From: an uncultured Hyphomonas sp.
GTDB lineage: Bacteria; Pseudomonadota; Alphaproteobacteria; Caulobacterales; Hyphomonadaceae
Assembly: GCF_963678195.1 (NCBI RefSeq)
Contig: NZ_OY782759.1
Coordinates: 2,666,001 to 2,730,000, forward strand
DNA: 64,000 nucleotides
Direction: 5' to 3'
Shown: positions 18,343 to 27,618 of the stretch, one piece after another
How the letters are laid out: every line of letters starts with the position of its first letter
Numbering within the stretch: position 1 is the first letter of the stretch
Made by a program: the position numbers and the translations under genes
Notes under the pieces: model-generated
What the model was told of the DNA's origin: nothing
Database searches by the model: none
The model's input: only the letters and a program-made list of their open reading frames with translations

Positions 18343-21300
18343 TCATTCGCCGGATGTCTCCGGCAGGGCGGGCCTGTAGCCGAACAGGCGGCGGACGGGC
18401 TTGTAGGTCATGATCCGGAAGATCGCGGGGGTGAAATACAGCGACAGCAGGGCCGATCCGGCCACACCGCCGGAGATTCCCGCCGCCAGCGGCAGCCAGA
18501 AATTATCCCCGGACAGGAGGATCGGGATGAAGCCGCCCATCGTGGTCAGCGTGGTCGCCACGATATGGCGCGTGGCATCCACGACAATCTCGCGCTGGCG
18601 GATCACATCGTCGGCCATCGCCCACGGATCCGCCTTCAGCAGGCTCAGCACCACGATCGAGGCATTGATGGAAATCCCCAGCAGGCCCAGGCTGCCGACA
18701 ATCGCATTGAAGCCCATGGGCAGGTTGAACAGCCACACGCCGAAGAAAGCGAGGCCGATAGACAGGAAGCCGGTCGACAGGATCAGCACCATCATGCGGA
18801 AGGAGTTGAACACCAGCATGATCGCCCCGGCCATGACCAGGATCAGCGGGACGCCGACGCTGGCAAGGTCGGTCACCGCCTCCGCCGAGTTCTCCGCCTC
18901 CCCGCCGATCACGACGCTGTAGCCCGCCGGCACGGTGAAGCCCGCCGCGTCGAGGCGCGCCTGGTAGTCGGCCAGCACGGGCGCCGGGATCGTGTAGGGC
19001 TCCAGATAGGCGAGGATCTGGTTCATCCGCTGGCCGTCCCAGCGCGTGATCACCGCCGTCTCCGGATTGAGCGACAGCTGGCCCAGCGCTGACAGGGGCG
19101 TCCCGCCGGCCCCGGAACCGACGGTCGCCGAACGGAGGTTCGACAGTTCACGCCGGCGGCTGTCCGGCGCGATGACCATGACGGGCAGCTCCTCGGTGCC
19201 TTCCAGCACGGAGCCTGCCTGCACGCCTTCCAGTTCGGCGTTGAGGTCCGCAGCAAGATCGGTCAGGCGCTCGCCCGTCAGGGCCGCTGCCGTCTCGTCG
19301 GCATCGAGCTTCATGGTCGGCGCACCGAGTTGCAGTGAGGCGACCGTGTAGGTCACGCCCGGCGTCTGGGCGAGCACAGCGCGTGTCTCGTTGCCCAGCC
19401 GGTTCAGTGTTTCGAAATCATCCCCGAGGATGCGGAACTCCACCGGCGCATCGGCGGGCGGCCCCTGCTCATAAGGCAGCGCCAGGAAGCGCGCAGACGG
19501 GAACTCTGCCCGAACCATGCGCTGCACGTCGGCGACGGTCTGGCGTGTACGGAGATTATTGTCCAGCTGGACCCAGCCGGAGGCCAGCCCCTCCACGCCG
19601 CGTGTATTGTTGATGGCATTGTAATAGACCCGCGGGGCTGGCTCCCCCAGCACCCAGGTTACGTCCTTCACGCCTTCGATGGACCGGATCAGTTCAGTCG
19701 CCCGCCGGGTTGCCGCCTCGGTGTCGGCGAGGCTCGCTTCGGGCGGCAGTTCCAGGGTCAGCTGAAACTGGTCCCGCTCGGTCTGGGGGAAGAACTGGTT
19801 GGGCAACTGGCCAGCCAGCCAGAAGCCGAGGATCGCCGGGGTAATGCCCAGCACGATGCCCAGCGGCGGGAAACGCAGCACGGCCTCCACCGTCGCGCGG
19901 TATCCGTCTGAGATAAAATCGATGGTGATGCCGTCCCGCCACCAGCGGCGCGGACGGCTTGCCTCGCCGCGTTCCCAGCCGCGCGTCCGGTCAAACCAGC
20001 CCGCCATGGCCGGGATCACGGTCATCGAAATGAGGAAGGAGGAGCAGATCGCAAACACAACCGACAGGCCGATCATGCCGATGAACTCCCCCGCTCCGCC
20101 GGGCAGCATTGCAATCGGCGCGAAGGCCAGCGCCGTGGTCAGCGTCGAGGCGCCAAGCGGCGCGAAAAGGTGTTTCAGGCTGCGCTCAATCGCGTCCATC
20201 CGGTTCAGCCCGCGCACGCGCCACTGGTCGAAATCGTCGACCACGACGATGGCATTGTCGATCAGCAGGCCCAGCGAAATGACCAGCCCCGTCACCGACA
20301 TCTGGTGCAGCGGATGGCCGAACACCTTGAACAGGATCAGCACCAGCGCCACGGTCAGCGGCAGCGCCGCCCCCACCACCAGGGCCGAACGCCAGCCCAT
20401 GGTGAGGAACAGGACGCAGAACACGATCAGCGCTGAAATCAGCAGGTTCTGCGCAAGGCCGTTGAGGCGCGCATTGGTGTATTTGCTCTGGTCGAAAATG
20501 GTCCGGATCGAGAGGTCCGGCGGTGTGTCGCGGGCGAAATCCTCAACCACGGCATGCGCCGTGTCGGCCCATTTGTCGACACGCTGGCCGGGCGAGATAT
20601 AGACGCCGATCAGGATCGCCCGCGCGCCATTCTCGAAGGCCATGTTCACCGGCGGATCGGCCAGCCCCTTGCGGACATCGGCAATGTCGCCAAGGCGCAC
20701 CGCCGTGCCATCGCCGCGCTGGATGATGGGCACGGACCGTACGCGCGAGATGGAGTCGAACTCGCCGCCGATCTGGAACCCGACATTGCCGCCCTCCGCC
20801 CTCAGCCGCCCGGCCGGCGCCTTGGAATCGGCTGCCGCCAGCGCTGCCGCGGCCTGGCGGAAAGAGAGCCCCGTCGCGGCCAGCGCATCCGGGTCCATGA
20901 CCACGCGCACCTCTTCCGATGGCAGGCCAAAAGTCTCGGTCAGCTCTGTGCCCGGAAGGCGTTCGAACCGGTCCTGCAGGTCCAGCGCGAGGCGGCGCAT
21001 CACGGCCAGCGGGGGCTCGGCCTCGCTCTCCCATCGGATGCCGACCACCAGCGTGGCCGCGCCGACATATTGCTGCGTCACTTCCGGCACGGAGACGCCA
21101 GGCGGGAACTGCGCCTGCGCCTGGGTCACCTTCTGGCGGACCAGCGTCCAGGCATTGTCGACCTCGGTGGCGCCGAGATCGTCGCGGATGTCCAGCGAGA
21201 TCTGAGACACACCGGCCCGGGAAGTTGAGTGAAGCTCGTTCACTTCCGGCAATTCCATCAGGGCCGATTCCAGCGGCTCGGTGACCAGCGCCTCCATCCG

Positions 21301-21474
21301 CTCGGCATCGGCGCCCGGCAGGAAGGCGACCACATTGCCATAGCGCTCGACCAGTGTCGGATCTTCCTGACGGCCCAGCGTCAGCATGGACCCCAGGCCG
21401 CCGATCATCATGATCAGCATCGCCAGCGCCGTCAGGCGCGGCAGGCGATAGAAGAGACTGAGCGCTTTGATCAT
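18343..21474 (-). CDS. RND-family efflux pump inner-membrane transporter (1043 aa)
   Basis: The length and the two-fold internal repeat of transmembrane helix, large periplasmic loop and five more helices are typical of HAE-type RND permeases. In TM4 the motif GLVISLGLLIDNAIVVVDDFD supplies the Asp residues of proton relay. The N-terminus MIKALSLFYRLPRLTAL and the VNELHSTSRAGVSQI porter motif agree. It follows its adaptor by only 6 bp. Likely exports hydrophobic or toxic compounds with an outer-membrane channel encoded elsewhere. Regulated by the TetR gene at the head of the operon. Confidence 0.93.
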   Translation of the reverse strand: MIKALSLFYRLPRLTALAMLIMMIGGLGSMLTLGRQEDPTLVERYGNVVAFLPGADAERMEALVTEPLESALMELPEVNELHSTSRAGVSQISLDIRDDLGATEVDNAWTLVRQKVTQAQAQFPPGVSVPEVTQQYVGAATLVVGIRWESEAEPPLAVMRRLALDLQDRFERLPGTELTETFGLPSEEVRVVMDPDALAATGLSFRQAAAALAAADSKAPAGRLRAEGGNVGFQIGGEFDSISRVRSVPIIQRGDGTAVRLGDIADVRKGLADPPVNMAFENGARAILIGVYISPGQRVDKWADTAHAVVEDFARDTPPDLSIRTIFDQSKYTNARLNGLAQNLLISALIVFCVLFLTMGWRSALVVGAALPLTVALVLILFKVFGHPLHQMSVTGLVISLGLLIDNAIVVVDDFDQWRVRGLNRMDAIERSLKHLFAPLGASTLTTALAFAPIAMLPGGAGEFIGMIGLSVVFAICSSFLISMTVIPAMAGWFDRTRGWERGEASRPRRWWRDGITIDFISDGYRATVEAVLRFPPLGIVLGITPAILGFWLAGQLPNQFFPQTERDQFQLTLELPPEASLADTEAATRRATELIRSIEGVKDVTWVLGEPAPRVYYNAINNTRGVEGLASGWVQLDNNLRTRQTVADVQRMVRAEFPSARFLALPYEQGPPADAPVEFRILGDDFETLNRLGNETRAVLAQTPGVTYTVASLQLGAPTMKLDADETAAALTGERLTDLAADLNAELEGVQAGSVLEGTEELPVMVIAPDSRRRELSNLRSATVGSGAGGTPLSALGQLSLNPETAVITRWDGQRMNQILAYLEPYTIPAPVLADYQARLDAAGFTVPAGYSVVIGGEAENSAEAVTDLASVGVPLILVMAGAIMLVFNSFRMMVLILSTGFLSIGLAFFGVWLFNLPMGFNAIVGSLGLLGISINASIVVLSLLKADPWAMADDVIRQREIVVDATRHIVATTLTTMGGFIPILLSGDNFWLPLAAGISGGVAGSALLSLYFTPAIFRIMTYKPVRRLFGYRPALPETSGE

Positions 21475-21480
21475 GGCCCG

Positions 21481-22662
21481 TCAGTCGTCAGACAGGTCTG
21501 CCCGCTGGGATTCGCGGGGCGTCACCGGCATGCCGGGCGTGATACGCTGCAGGCCGTCGACGATCACCCGTTCACCCGGCTGGATCGGCCCGCGCACATA
21601 GGCGCGGTCGCCATCGCTGTGCACCATTTCGACCGGACGCGGCACGGCATTCCAGCCCCCTCCGGAAGGGTCGGCGACGTAAACGGTCCATAGTCCGCGG
21701 GACGCCGCCGACAGGGCTTTCACAGGCACCCAGAAGCCTTCCTCGCCGACGCTGCGGTCCAGCGCCAGCCGCACAACGGCGCCCGCATCAATCGCCTCCG
21801 GGTTCTCGATGTCGAAGATGGCCCCAACCGTGCGCTGGTTGGCATCGATCACGCCGGTGATATTGCGCAGGCGCGCCGTCACTTCGCCCGTATCGGCGAC
21901 CAGTTTGTATTCCTTGCCCGGCTCCAGCAGCGCCGCACTGGCGGCCGGCAGGCCGAGGCGCGCTTCGAGATGGCTATTCTCCACCAGTTCGAGGATCGGC
22001 TGGCCCGCCGCTGCGATGGCGCCTTCATCGGACAGGCGCTGTGTCACTACCCCATCGAACGGCGCCGTGATGGCAGCAAGGTCAATCTGGACACGGAGCG
22101 TGTCGGCCTGCGCCTTGGCGGCTTCGACGCGGGCGAGCGCAGTGTTGGCCTGCGCTTCGGCCTCATCGACGCGCTGCTGCGAGACATGGCCCTGCAGTTT
22201 CAGCTGGCGCTGTCGCTGCACGGTGCTGAGCGCAAGGTCATGCGAGGCGCGGGCTTCCTGCACCTGCGCACGGGCCGAGGCGAGCTGTGCCTGCAGGCTG
22301 CGCGTATCGAGTTTTGCCAGCATGGCGCCGGTCTTCACCTTGTCGCCGACATCGGCCCGGATCTCGGCGATCCGCCCGCTGGAGGCAAAGCCCAGCATGC
22401 TGGTGCGGCGCGCTTCGGCGAGGCCGGTATAACTTTCCTTGAGGTCGAAAGCGTCCGTCCGTTCGACCGTAACCACGGCCACGGTCAGCGGGGCCGGGGC
22501 GTCATGCGCCACTTTCGGCCCTTCCGCGCTGCGCAGGCGCGTCGCGGCATAGAAAAGGCCCGCACCGATTGCGATCAGCAGGAGCAGGAAAACCAGCCCC
22601 TTGAGCACAGTGGGTTTCTTCTCCCTGACCTCATTCCCCTCATAAGGGTGCGAGTGCGTCAT
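21481..22662 (-). CDS. RND efflux periplasmic adaptor (membrane fusion protein, 393 aa)
   Basis: An N-terminal membrane anchor (LKGLVFLLLLIAIGAGLFY) precedes the lipoyl/barrel-sandwich part (GRIAEIRADVGDKVKTGAMLA), a long alpha-helical hairpin, and the returning ITAPFDGVVTQRLSDEGAI motif, all characteristic of MFP adaptors. Its start overlaps the TetR stop by one base (TGATG), so translation is coupled. It links the transporter at 18343-21474 to an outer-membrane factor not seen here. Confidence 0.93.
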   Translation of the reverse strand: MTHSHPYEGNEVREKKPTVLKGLVFLLLLIAIGAGLFYAATRLRSAEGPKVAHDAPAPLTVAVVTVERTDAFDLKESYTGLAEARRTSMLGFASSGRIAEIRADVGDKVKTGAMLAKLDTRSLQAQLASARAQVQEARASHDLALSTVQRQRQLKLQGHVSQQRVDEAEAQANTALARVEAAKAQADTLRVQIDLAAITAPFDGVVTQRLSDEGAIAAAGQPILELVENSHLEARLGLPAASAALLEPGKEYKLVADTGEVTARLRNITGVIDANQRTVGAIFDIENPEAIDAGAVVRLALDRSVGEEGFWVPVKALSAASRGLWTVYVADPSGGGWNAVPRPVEMVHSDGDRAYVRGPIQPGERVIVDGLQRITPGMPVTPRESQRADLSDD

Positions 22663-23357
22663 CAGCGTGTTCCGTTCTTGTGCGGAGGATCAGCAGGCAC
22701 GGCGAGGCCGCGCATCACGATATCTGCGTGATACGCGACAAAGACGCCATCGGTTTGGGTCGGACAGGGCTGCACGTCCGGCAGGATCGGCATGTGGATC
22801 ATCAACAGCGCCAGCCCGTGGGAGGACGCCCAGATGGATTTGGCCGCCTTGATCGGCTCCAGCGCCGGGTCGAACACGCCGAGCGCCTGGCCTTCCTCCA
22901 CCAGGTCGACCAGGATCTTGAACGCCTGCCCCTTGGGCGTGGCGATGAAATCGTCCCAGCTGAGATGCCGGCGCGCGGCCATTTCCTCAGGCGTCGGCAC
23001 GGACGAGAACGCCGCCGCATAATGGTGCGGCCGGGCGGTGGCTGTGGAGACATAAGTCGTCACGCAGGCCCGGGCCCGGTCGTGGAAATTCTGGTTGGCG
23101 GCAGAGACACCGTCCACACGGTCCAGCAGGCGCTCGAAGAAACTGTTCTTCAGCTCCTCCAGCAGCTCCTCCTTGGAGCCGAAATATTTGTAGATGGCCG
23201 ACGGGGAGTAATCGATCTCCTCGGCCAGCCGCCGGATCGACAGGCCGCTTTCGCCCTCTTTCGCGAACATGCGCTCGGCCGCAGCGAGGATCGCCTCGCG
23301 CACCTTGTTGCGCCGCCGCGTCGCCGGGGTCTGCTCAAGAGGATAGTCTGAATCCAT
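22662..23357 (-). CDS. TetR-family regulator of the RND operon (231 aa)
   Basis: The helix-turn-helix region is textbook TetR: AILAAAERMFAKEGESGLSIR, then LAEEIDYSPSAIYKYFGSKEELL. The C-terminal ligand domain is of the TetR_C WHG type. The frame is open much further upstream but the family start is MDSDYPLEQ at 23357. It heads the operon with the adaptor and pump, and a near-perfect palindrome 28 bp upstream is the likely operator, so autorepression is expected. Confidence 0.92.
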   Translation of the reverse strand: MDSDYPLEQTPATRRRNKVREAILAAAERMFAKEGESGLSIRRLAEEIDYSPSAIYKYFGSKEELLEELKNSFFERLLDRVDGVSAANQNFHDRARACVTTYVSTATARPHHYAAAFSSVPTPEEMAARRHLSWDDFIATPKGQAFKILVDLVEEGQALGVFDPALEPIKAAKSIWASSHGLALLMIHMPILPDVQPCPTQTDGVFVAYHADIVMRGLAVPADPPHKNGTR

Positions 23358-23384
23358 GCCGAAACCATGATCAACGTTCGAAAA

Positions 23385-23399
23385 GTGAACACTGTTCAC
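23385..23399. promoter_or_regulatory. Operator-like palindrome between the tetR-RND operon and the nitroreductase gene
   Basis: GTGAACACTGTTCAC is a 15-bp palindrome with a single central base, placed 28 bp upstream of the tetR start and 86 bp upstream of the divergent nitroreductase. Size and position fit a TetR operator controlling both directions. Confidence 0.65.
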
Positions 23400-23484
23400 C
23401 AAATAGACTGACATCACCCTCCCGGCAAGAACAGAATCTGAAAGCCCGCTTTTCGCCCGGAACAGTTCAATGTAGGGACGGCGT

Positions 23485-24108
23485 ATGACGAAAAGGTTTC
23501 CTCCCGCCCCGCCCCTCGGTGAACCCATGCTGGCCGTCAGGCCCAGCGCAGAGGCCCGTACCCTGCTCGCGCTGCGCCGGTCCGCGAACAAGCAGTTCAT
23601 GGCCGCGCCCGGCCCTTCGCCGGATGATCTGGATGAATTGCTGCAGATCGCAGCCCGCGTGCCGGACCATCGCAAGCTCGCCCCCTGGCGCTTTGTCGTG
23701 TTCGAGGGCGAGGCCCGCGCCCGTTTTGGCGAGGGGCTCGCAGACATCCGCGCCGGACGCGGCGATCCCGAACAGGAAGTCGATTCAGCGCGCAAACTGT
23801 TGCTGCGCGCGCCGGTCGTCGTCTGCGTGATTTCCTCGCCGGTGAATGACGGCCGCACGCCGGTCTGGGAACAGGAACTTTCCACCGGGGCCGTCTGCTA
23901 CAATTTGCTGCTGGCCGCCAATGCCAGCGGATGGGCTGGCAACTGGCTGTCGGAATGGCCGGCCTTCGATGATGACGCCGGCAAGCTGCTGGGCCTGGAA
24001 GACGGCGAGCGCGTCGCCGGGTTCATTTATCTGGGAACAGCGACCTGCGATCCGCCTGAACGCCCCCGCGCCGACATGGCCGAAAAGATCACGCGCTGGG
24101 AGGGCTGA
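23485..24108 (+). CDS. Nitroreductase-family flavoprotein (207 aa)
   Basis: The FMN-contacting N-terminal pattern LALRRSANKQF is followed by IAARVPDHRKLAPWRFVV, WEQELSTGAVCYNLLLAANASGW and WLSEWPAF, the usual order for compact nitroreductases that use NAD(P)H to reduce nitro or quinone compounds. The substrate is unknown. It is divergent from the TetR/RND operon across the palindrome at 23385 and could be co-regulated as part of a xenobiotic response. It is convergent with queF with only 4 bp between stops. Confidence 0.85.
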   Translation: MTKRFPPAPPLGEPMLAVRPSAEARTLLALRRSANKQFMAAPGPSPDDLDELLQIAARVPDHRKLAPWRFVVFEGEARARFGEGLADIRAGRGDPEQEVDSARKLLLRAPVVVCVISSPVNDGRTPVWEQELSTGAVCYNLLLAANASGWAGNWLSEWPAFDDDAGKLLGLEDGERVAGFIYLGTATCDPPERPRADMAEKITRWEG

Positions 24109-24112
24109 CGCC

Positions 24113-24580
24113 CTAGCCCCGTCCGCGGTACGAGGCGACGCCGGTGTCCGGCACATAGAGCCCGGCCGGCACCTCGCCGGACTGCCAGAACACGTCGATC
24201 GGAATGCCGCCGCGCGGATACCAGTAGCCGCTGATGCGCAGCCATTTGGCCTCGGTGAAGTCGAAAATGCGCTTGCCGATGGAGACGGTGCAGTCTTCAT
24301 GGAAGGCACCATGATTGCGGAAGCTGGTGAGGTAGAGCTTCAGGCTCTTGGATTCCACCAGCCACTCACCCGGCGCATAGTCGATCACGAGGTGCGCGAA
24401 ATCCGGCTGGCCGGTCACCGGGCAGAGCGAGGTGAACTCCGGCGCCACGAAACGCGTCAGGTACAGCGTGCCGGCATGCGGGTTCGGCACGCGCTCCAGC
24501 TGAGCCTCTTCCGGGCTTTGCGGCTGAGTGGTCTGTTGGCCGAGCTGGCCGAGGTTCTGGTAGATCGGATTGTCAGACAT
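24113..24580 (-). CDS. queF: NADPH-dependent 7-cyano-7-deazaguanine reductase
   Basis: Reduces preQ0 to preQ1 in queuosine tRNA modification. The catalytic Cys lies in [15 protein letters not shown], and the NADPH-binding QueF motif [16 protein letters not shown] follows; the single-domain length of 155 aa is the short QueF form. Its start overlaps the end of the antiporter gene by 8 bp, so the two are co-translated, although their roles look unrelated. Confidence 0.97.
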   Translation of the reverse strand: MSDNPIYQNLGQLGQQTTQPQSPEEAQLERVPNPHAGTLYLTRFVAPEFTSLCPVTGQPDFAHLVIDYAPGEWLVESKSLKLYLTSFRNHGAFHEDCTVSIGKRIFDFTEAKWLRISGYWYPRGGIPIDVFWQSGEVPAGLYVPDTGVASYRGRG

Positions 24581-25601
24581 TGGGAAGCAGCGCCGGAACA
24601 GGAATGATGTTGAACAGGAGCCCCATGTAAAGCACGTAGCCCGCGAGCAGAAGGCCCCCTTCCCAGCGCGCGATCCGCTTGCCGGTCATTCCGAACAGGA
24701 AGAGCAGGAACAGCGACAGGACCACCGCCCCGATATCGGTGGAGCTGACAATGCTCTGCCCGCCCGCCTGCATGGCCTCGCCTGCGATGTCGCCGGCATG
24801 GTTCTGCATCACGCTGAACGGATGGATCAGGGCGGTCACGCCCAGGATGCCGAGGATGTTGAAGATGTTGGAGCCGATGATGTTGCCCATCGCGACATCT
24901 GACTTGCCACTGCGGGCGGCGGCCAGCGACGTCGCCAGTTCCGGCAGGCTGGTGCCGATGGCGACGATGGACATGCCGATCACTGCCTCGCTGACGCCTA
25001 TGTCACGGGCAATGCCCACAGCGCCATCGACCATAAAACGCGCGCCGAACACGATGCCCGCCAGCCCGGCGAGCGCGATCAGCAGGCCTTTCACGATGCC
25101 GTAAGGCGCCTCGACAATCTCGCCCTCACCGGCATGCATCTCGGCCTCGGGCGTGCCGCCTTTCTGGTCGGCCACCAGCGACAGGATAATGTAGAGGACC
25201 AGCGCGGTGACCAGCAGGAAGCCGCTGAGCCGGGTGAACGCGTCCAGCCAGATCAGCCAGCAGAGCGCCGCGGTCGCCACGATGACCACTGCCGCATCCC
25301 GCTTCAGCGCGCCCGGATTGGTCATGATCGGCTTCACCAGCGCAGCCGCGCCCAGCACCAGCAGGATGTTGGCAACGTTCGATCCCATGACATTGCCGAT
25401 GGAGATGCCAACCGCGCCCGTATCGATGGCGCGCAGGCTGGTCACAAGCTCCGGCATCGAGGTACCGCAGCCCACCAGGGTCAGGCCGATCACGAGCTCC
25501 GAAATGTTCAGCTTTCGGGCGACTGCGACCGAACCGCGTACCAGCCCCTCACCGCCAAAAATCAGGAGGCCAAGGCCCGCCAGCACCAGAAGATAGTCCA
25601 T
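24573..25601 (-). CDS. Calcium/sodium antiporter, CaCA family (YrbG-like, 342 aa)
   Basis: Two inverted alpha-repeats carry the ion-binding signatures: [13 protein letters not shown] in the first half and [13 protein letters not shown] in the second, each followed by [11 protein letters not shown] / [11 protein letters not shown]. About ten hydrophobic segments fit the family. The start [11 protein letters not shown] at 25601 is the family start; an upstream in-frame codon at 25673 adds an unlikely hydrophilic extension. Exchanges Ca2+ for Na+ or H+ across the inner membrane (by family). Upstream partner of queF. Confidence 0.92.
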   Translation of the reverse strand: MDYLLVLAGLGLLIFGGEGLVRGSVAVARKLNISELVIGLTLVGCGTSMPELVTSLRAIDTGAVGISIGNVMGSNVANILLVLGAAALVKPIMTNPGALKRDAAVVIVATAALCWLIWLDAFTRLSGFLLVTALVLYIILSLVADQKGGTPEAEMHAGEGEIVEAPYGIVKGLLIALAGLAGIVFGARFMVDGAVGIARDIGVSEAVIGMSIVAIGTSLPELATSLAAARSGKSDVAMGNIIGSNIFNILGILGVTALIHPFSVMQNHAGDIAGEAMQAGGQSIVSSTDIGAVVLSLFLLFLFGMTGKRIARWEGGLLLAGYVLYMGLLFNIIPVPALLPNV

Positions 25602-25770
25602 CAAAGGGCCTTTCGGAAAACCAGCTGAACATAGTTTACGGGCACCGCCGCACAATGGTTCCGTATCATCCAACTGCCGACTAACAGGAAGTTACCGCAA
25701 TTCATGTGAGATTCAGGCAATCTAAGCTCCCATATTCATGAAATACCGATGAATTTGGTCCAGAACTCGC

Positions 25771-27618
25771 ATGGTTAAATCAATGGCCGGCCGACACATG
25801 CCTTCTCGCCCCCGTCAGACGGGTTCGGGCCTTGCCCGTCGTGCTGCCAGCCTCGCGCTGGCGGGCACCCTTTCGGCATGCACGCTTCTGGGCGGAAATG
25901 CGAGCGGCAATGGCGTGACCGGCCCCCAGTATGCCGCCGCCTCCCTGGACGGCCTGCCGGACAATCTCGCAGAACGCGCCAAAGCCGTCCTGCAGACCTA
26001 CAAGACGCCGCCCGCCTCCCTGCTGGAAGCCCGCCGCCGGGCAGACAGCGCCGCCGGAACCGTCGAGGAATTCCTCGCTTCCGAAGGCTATCTCGCTGCC
26101 AGCGCCATTCCCCGGCGGATCGACAGCGCGACGACGACACCCCGCATCGACGTCATCCCCGGCAAGCGGTTCCGCATCGCCTCGGTCTCGGTCGACTATG
26201 ACGGCGAGGTGGACGACAAGACCCGCGCAGAACTCAACAAGGCTCAGAAAGGCCTGCTGATCGGCGGCCCGGCGCACACAAGCTCCATCGAACGGATGGA
26301 CAAGGTGCTGCTGACACATCTCAGGGATGCCGGCTATGCCTTCGCCGAAAGCGCGGATATCGATGTGCTGGCCTCGCGGCAGGACGCGACGGTGGAGGTC
26401 ACCTACAAGCTGACCCCCGGTCCGCGCGTCAAACTCGGCGAGCTGGTCCTGCCGGACGAAACCAGTGTGCGCCCGCGCGCCGTCCGTGTCATGCGAAGCT
26501 GGAAGCCCGGCGACTATTACACACCCGAAAAGATCCGGACACTGAGAACCCGTCTTCGCTCGTCCAGCCTGTATGACGGCATCGGCATCGAGATCACCAA
26601 GGCACCCGATGCCGACGGCACCTATCCGGTGGAACTGAAACTGGCGGAGGCAAAACCCCGCTCCATCGGGATCGGCGCCTCCCTCTCCACGACAGAAGGC
26701 GCAGGCGTGGACGCCTTCTGGGAACGGCGCAACCTGACTGGCCGCGGAGACACATTGCGCGTGGATGGCGCCGTCGCCAATCTCAGCCGCGACCTGACCG
26801 TCAGTTACGAACTGCCGAATATCGGCCGCTATGGCCGGACGCTGGATCTGGAAACCGGCATCCGCCAGCAGGAAACGGATGCCTATGACCTCTCCGGCTT
26901 CAAAACCGGCGCCACCCTGTCCCAACCGTTCAACAAGAACTTCACCATCTCGGCCGGCGCCTTTGTCGATGTGACCCGGACCGTCGAATATGAGCTGACG
27001 CGCTCCGGCCCGTCCGACCCGATCGACCAGGTAACCTTCTTCGTGCCACTCAGCGGCACCTATGACACAGTGAAGAACAGGCTGGACCCGCAGGGCGGCA
27101 ACCGGATGTTCCTGTCCCTTGAGCCCAGCACATCGAGCGGGACGGTCAATGCCGTCTACACGCGCTACCTGAGCAATGCGGCGACCTATTATTCGCTCAC
27201 CCACAACCTGATCGCCGCGGCGCGTATCGAAGCCGGCGGTTTCCTCGGCGACACAGATGTGCCGGCTGACCGCCTGTTCTTCGCGGGCGGCGGCGGCACC
27301 GTGCGCGGTTATGCCTACCAGTCCCTGTCGCCGCAGAACGCAGATGGCGATTATGTCGGTGGTGAAGCCCTGTTTGACTCCTCTTTCGAGCTGCGCTGGC
27401 GCAAATCGAAACGCTGGGGCTATGCCGCCTTTGTCGATACCGGTGCGGCCTCCACGGACTTCGGTGCGGTCTTCGGCGACCTGCGCACCGCCGCTGGCCT
27501 CGGCGTGCGCTATTATCCGGGCTTCGGGCCGATCCGGCTGGACATCGCCACGCCGATCAATCCGCGTGAGGGCGACGACCCGGTTCAGGTCTATATTTCC
27601 ATCGGGCAGGCCTTCTGA
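25771..27618 (+). CDS. tamA: TamA-type outer-membrane assembly protein with a lipobox (615 aa)
   Basis: After a basic start, a hydrophobic stretch ends in LSAC (Cys at about residue 37), which reads as a lipobox. POTRA-like domains follow (EEFLASEGYLAASAIPRRID; YAFAESADIDVLASRQD; VKLGELVLPDE), then a 16-strand Omp85 barrel with GRGDTLRVDGAV, the lid motif GGGGTVRGYAYQSLSP and a terminal strand ending in Phe. It works with TamB in moving lipids or proteins to the outer membrane. The tamB start overlaps its stop (TGATG). Confidence 0.9.
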   Translation: MVKSMAGRHMPSRPRQTGSGLARRAASLALAGTLSACTLLGGNASGNGVTGPQYAAASLDGLPDNLAERAKAVLQTYKTPPASLLEARRRADSAAGTVEEFLASEGYLAASAIPRRIDSATTTPRIDVIPGKRFRIASVSVDYDGEVDDKTRAELNKAQKGLLIGGPAHTSSIERMDKVLLTHLRDAGYAFAESADIDVLASRQDATVEVTYKLTPGPRVKLGELVLPDETSVRPRAVRVMRSWKPGDYYTPEKIRTLRTRLRSSSLYDGIGIEITKAPDADGTYPVELKLAEAKPRSIGIGASLSTTEGAGVDAFWERRNLTGRGDTLRVDGAVANLSRDLTVSYELPNIGRYGRTLDLETGIRQQETDAYDLSGFKTGATLSQPFNKNFTISAGAFVDVTRTVEYELTRSGPSDPIDQVTFFVPLSGTYDTVKNRLDPQGGNRMFLSLEPSTSSGTVNAVYTRYLSNAATYYSLTHNLIAAARIEAGGFLGDTDVPADRLFFAGGGGTVRGYAYQSLSPQNADGDYVGGEALFDSSFELRWRKSKRWGYAAFVDTGAASTDFGAVFGDLRTAAGLGVRYYPGFGPIRLDIATPINPREGDDPVQVYISIGQAF

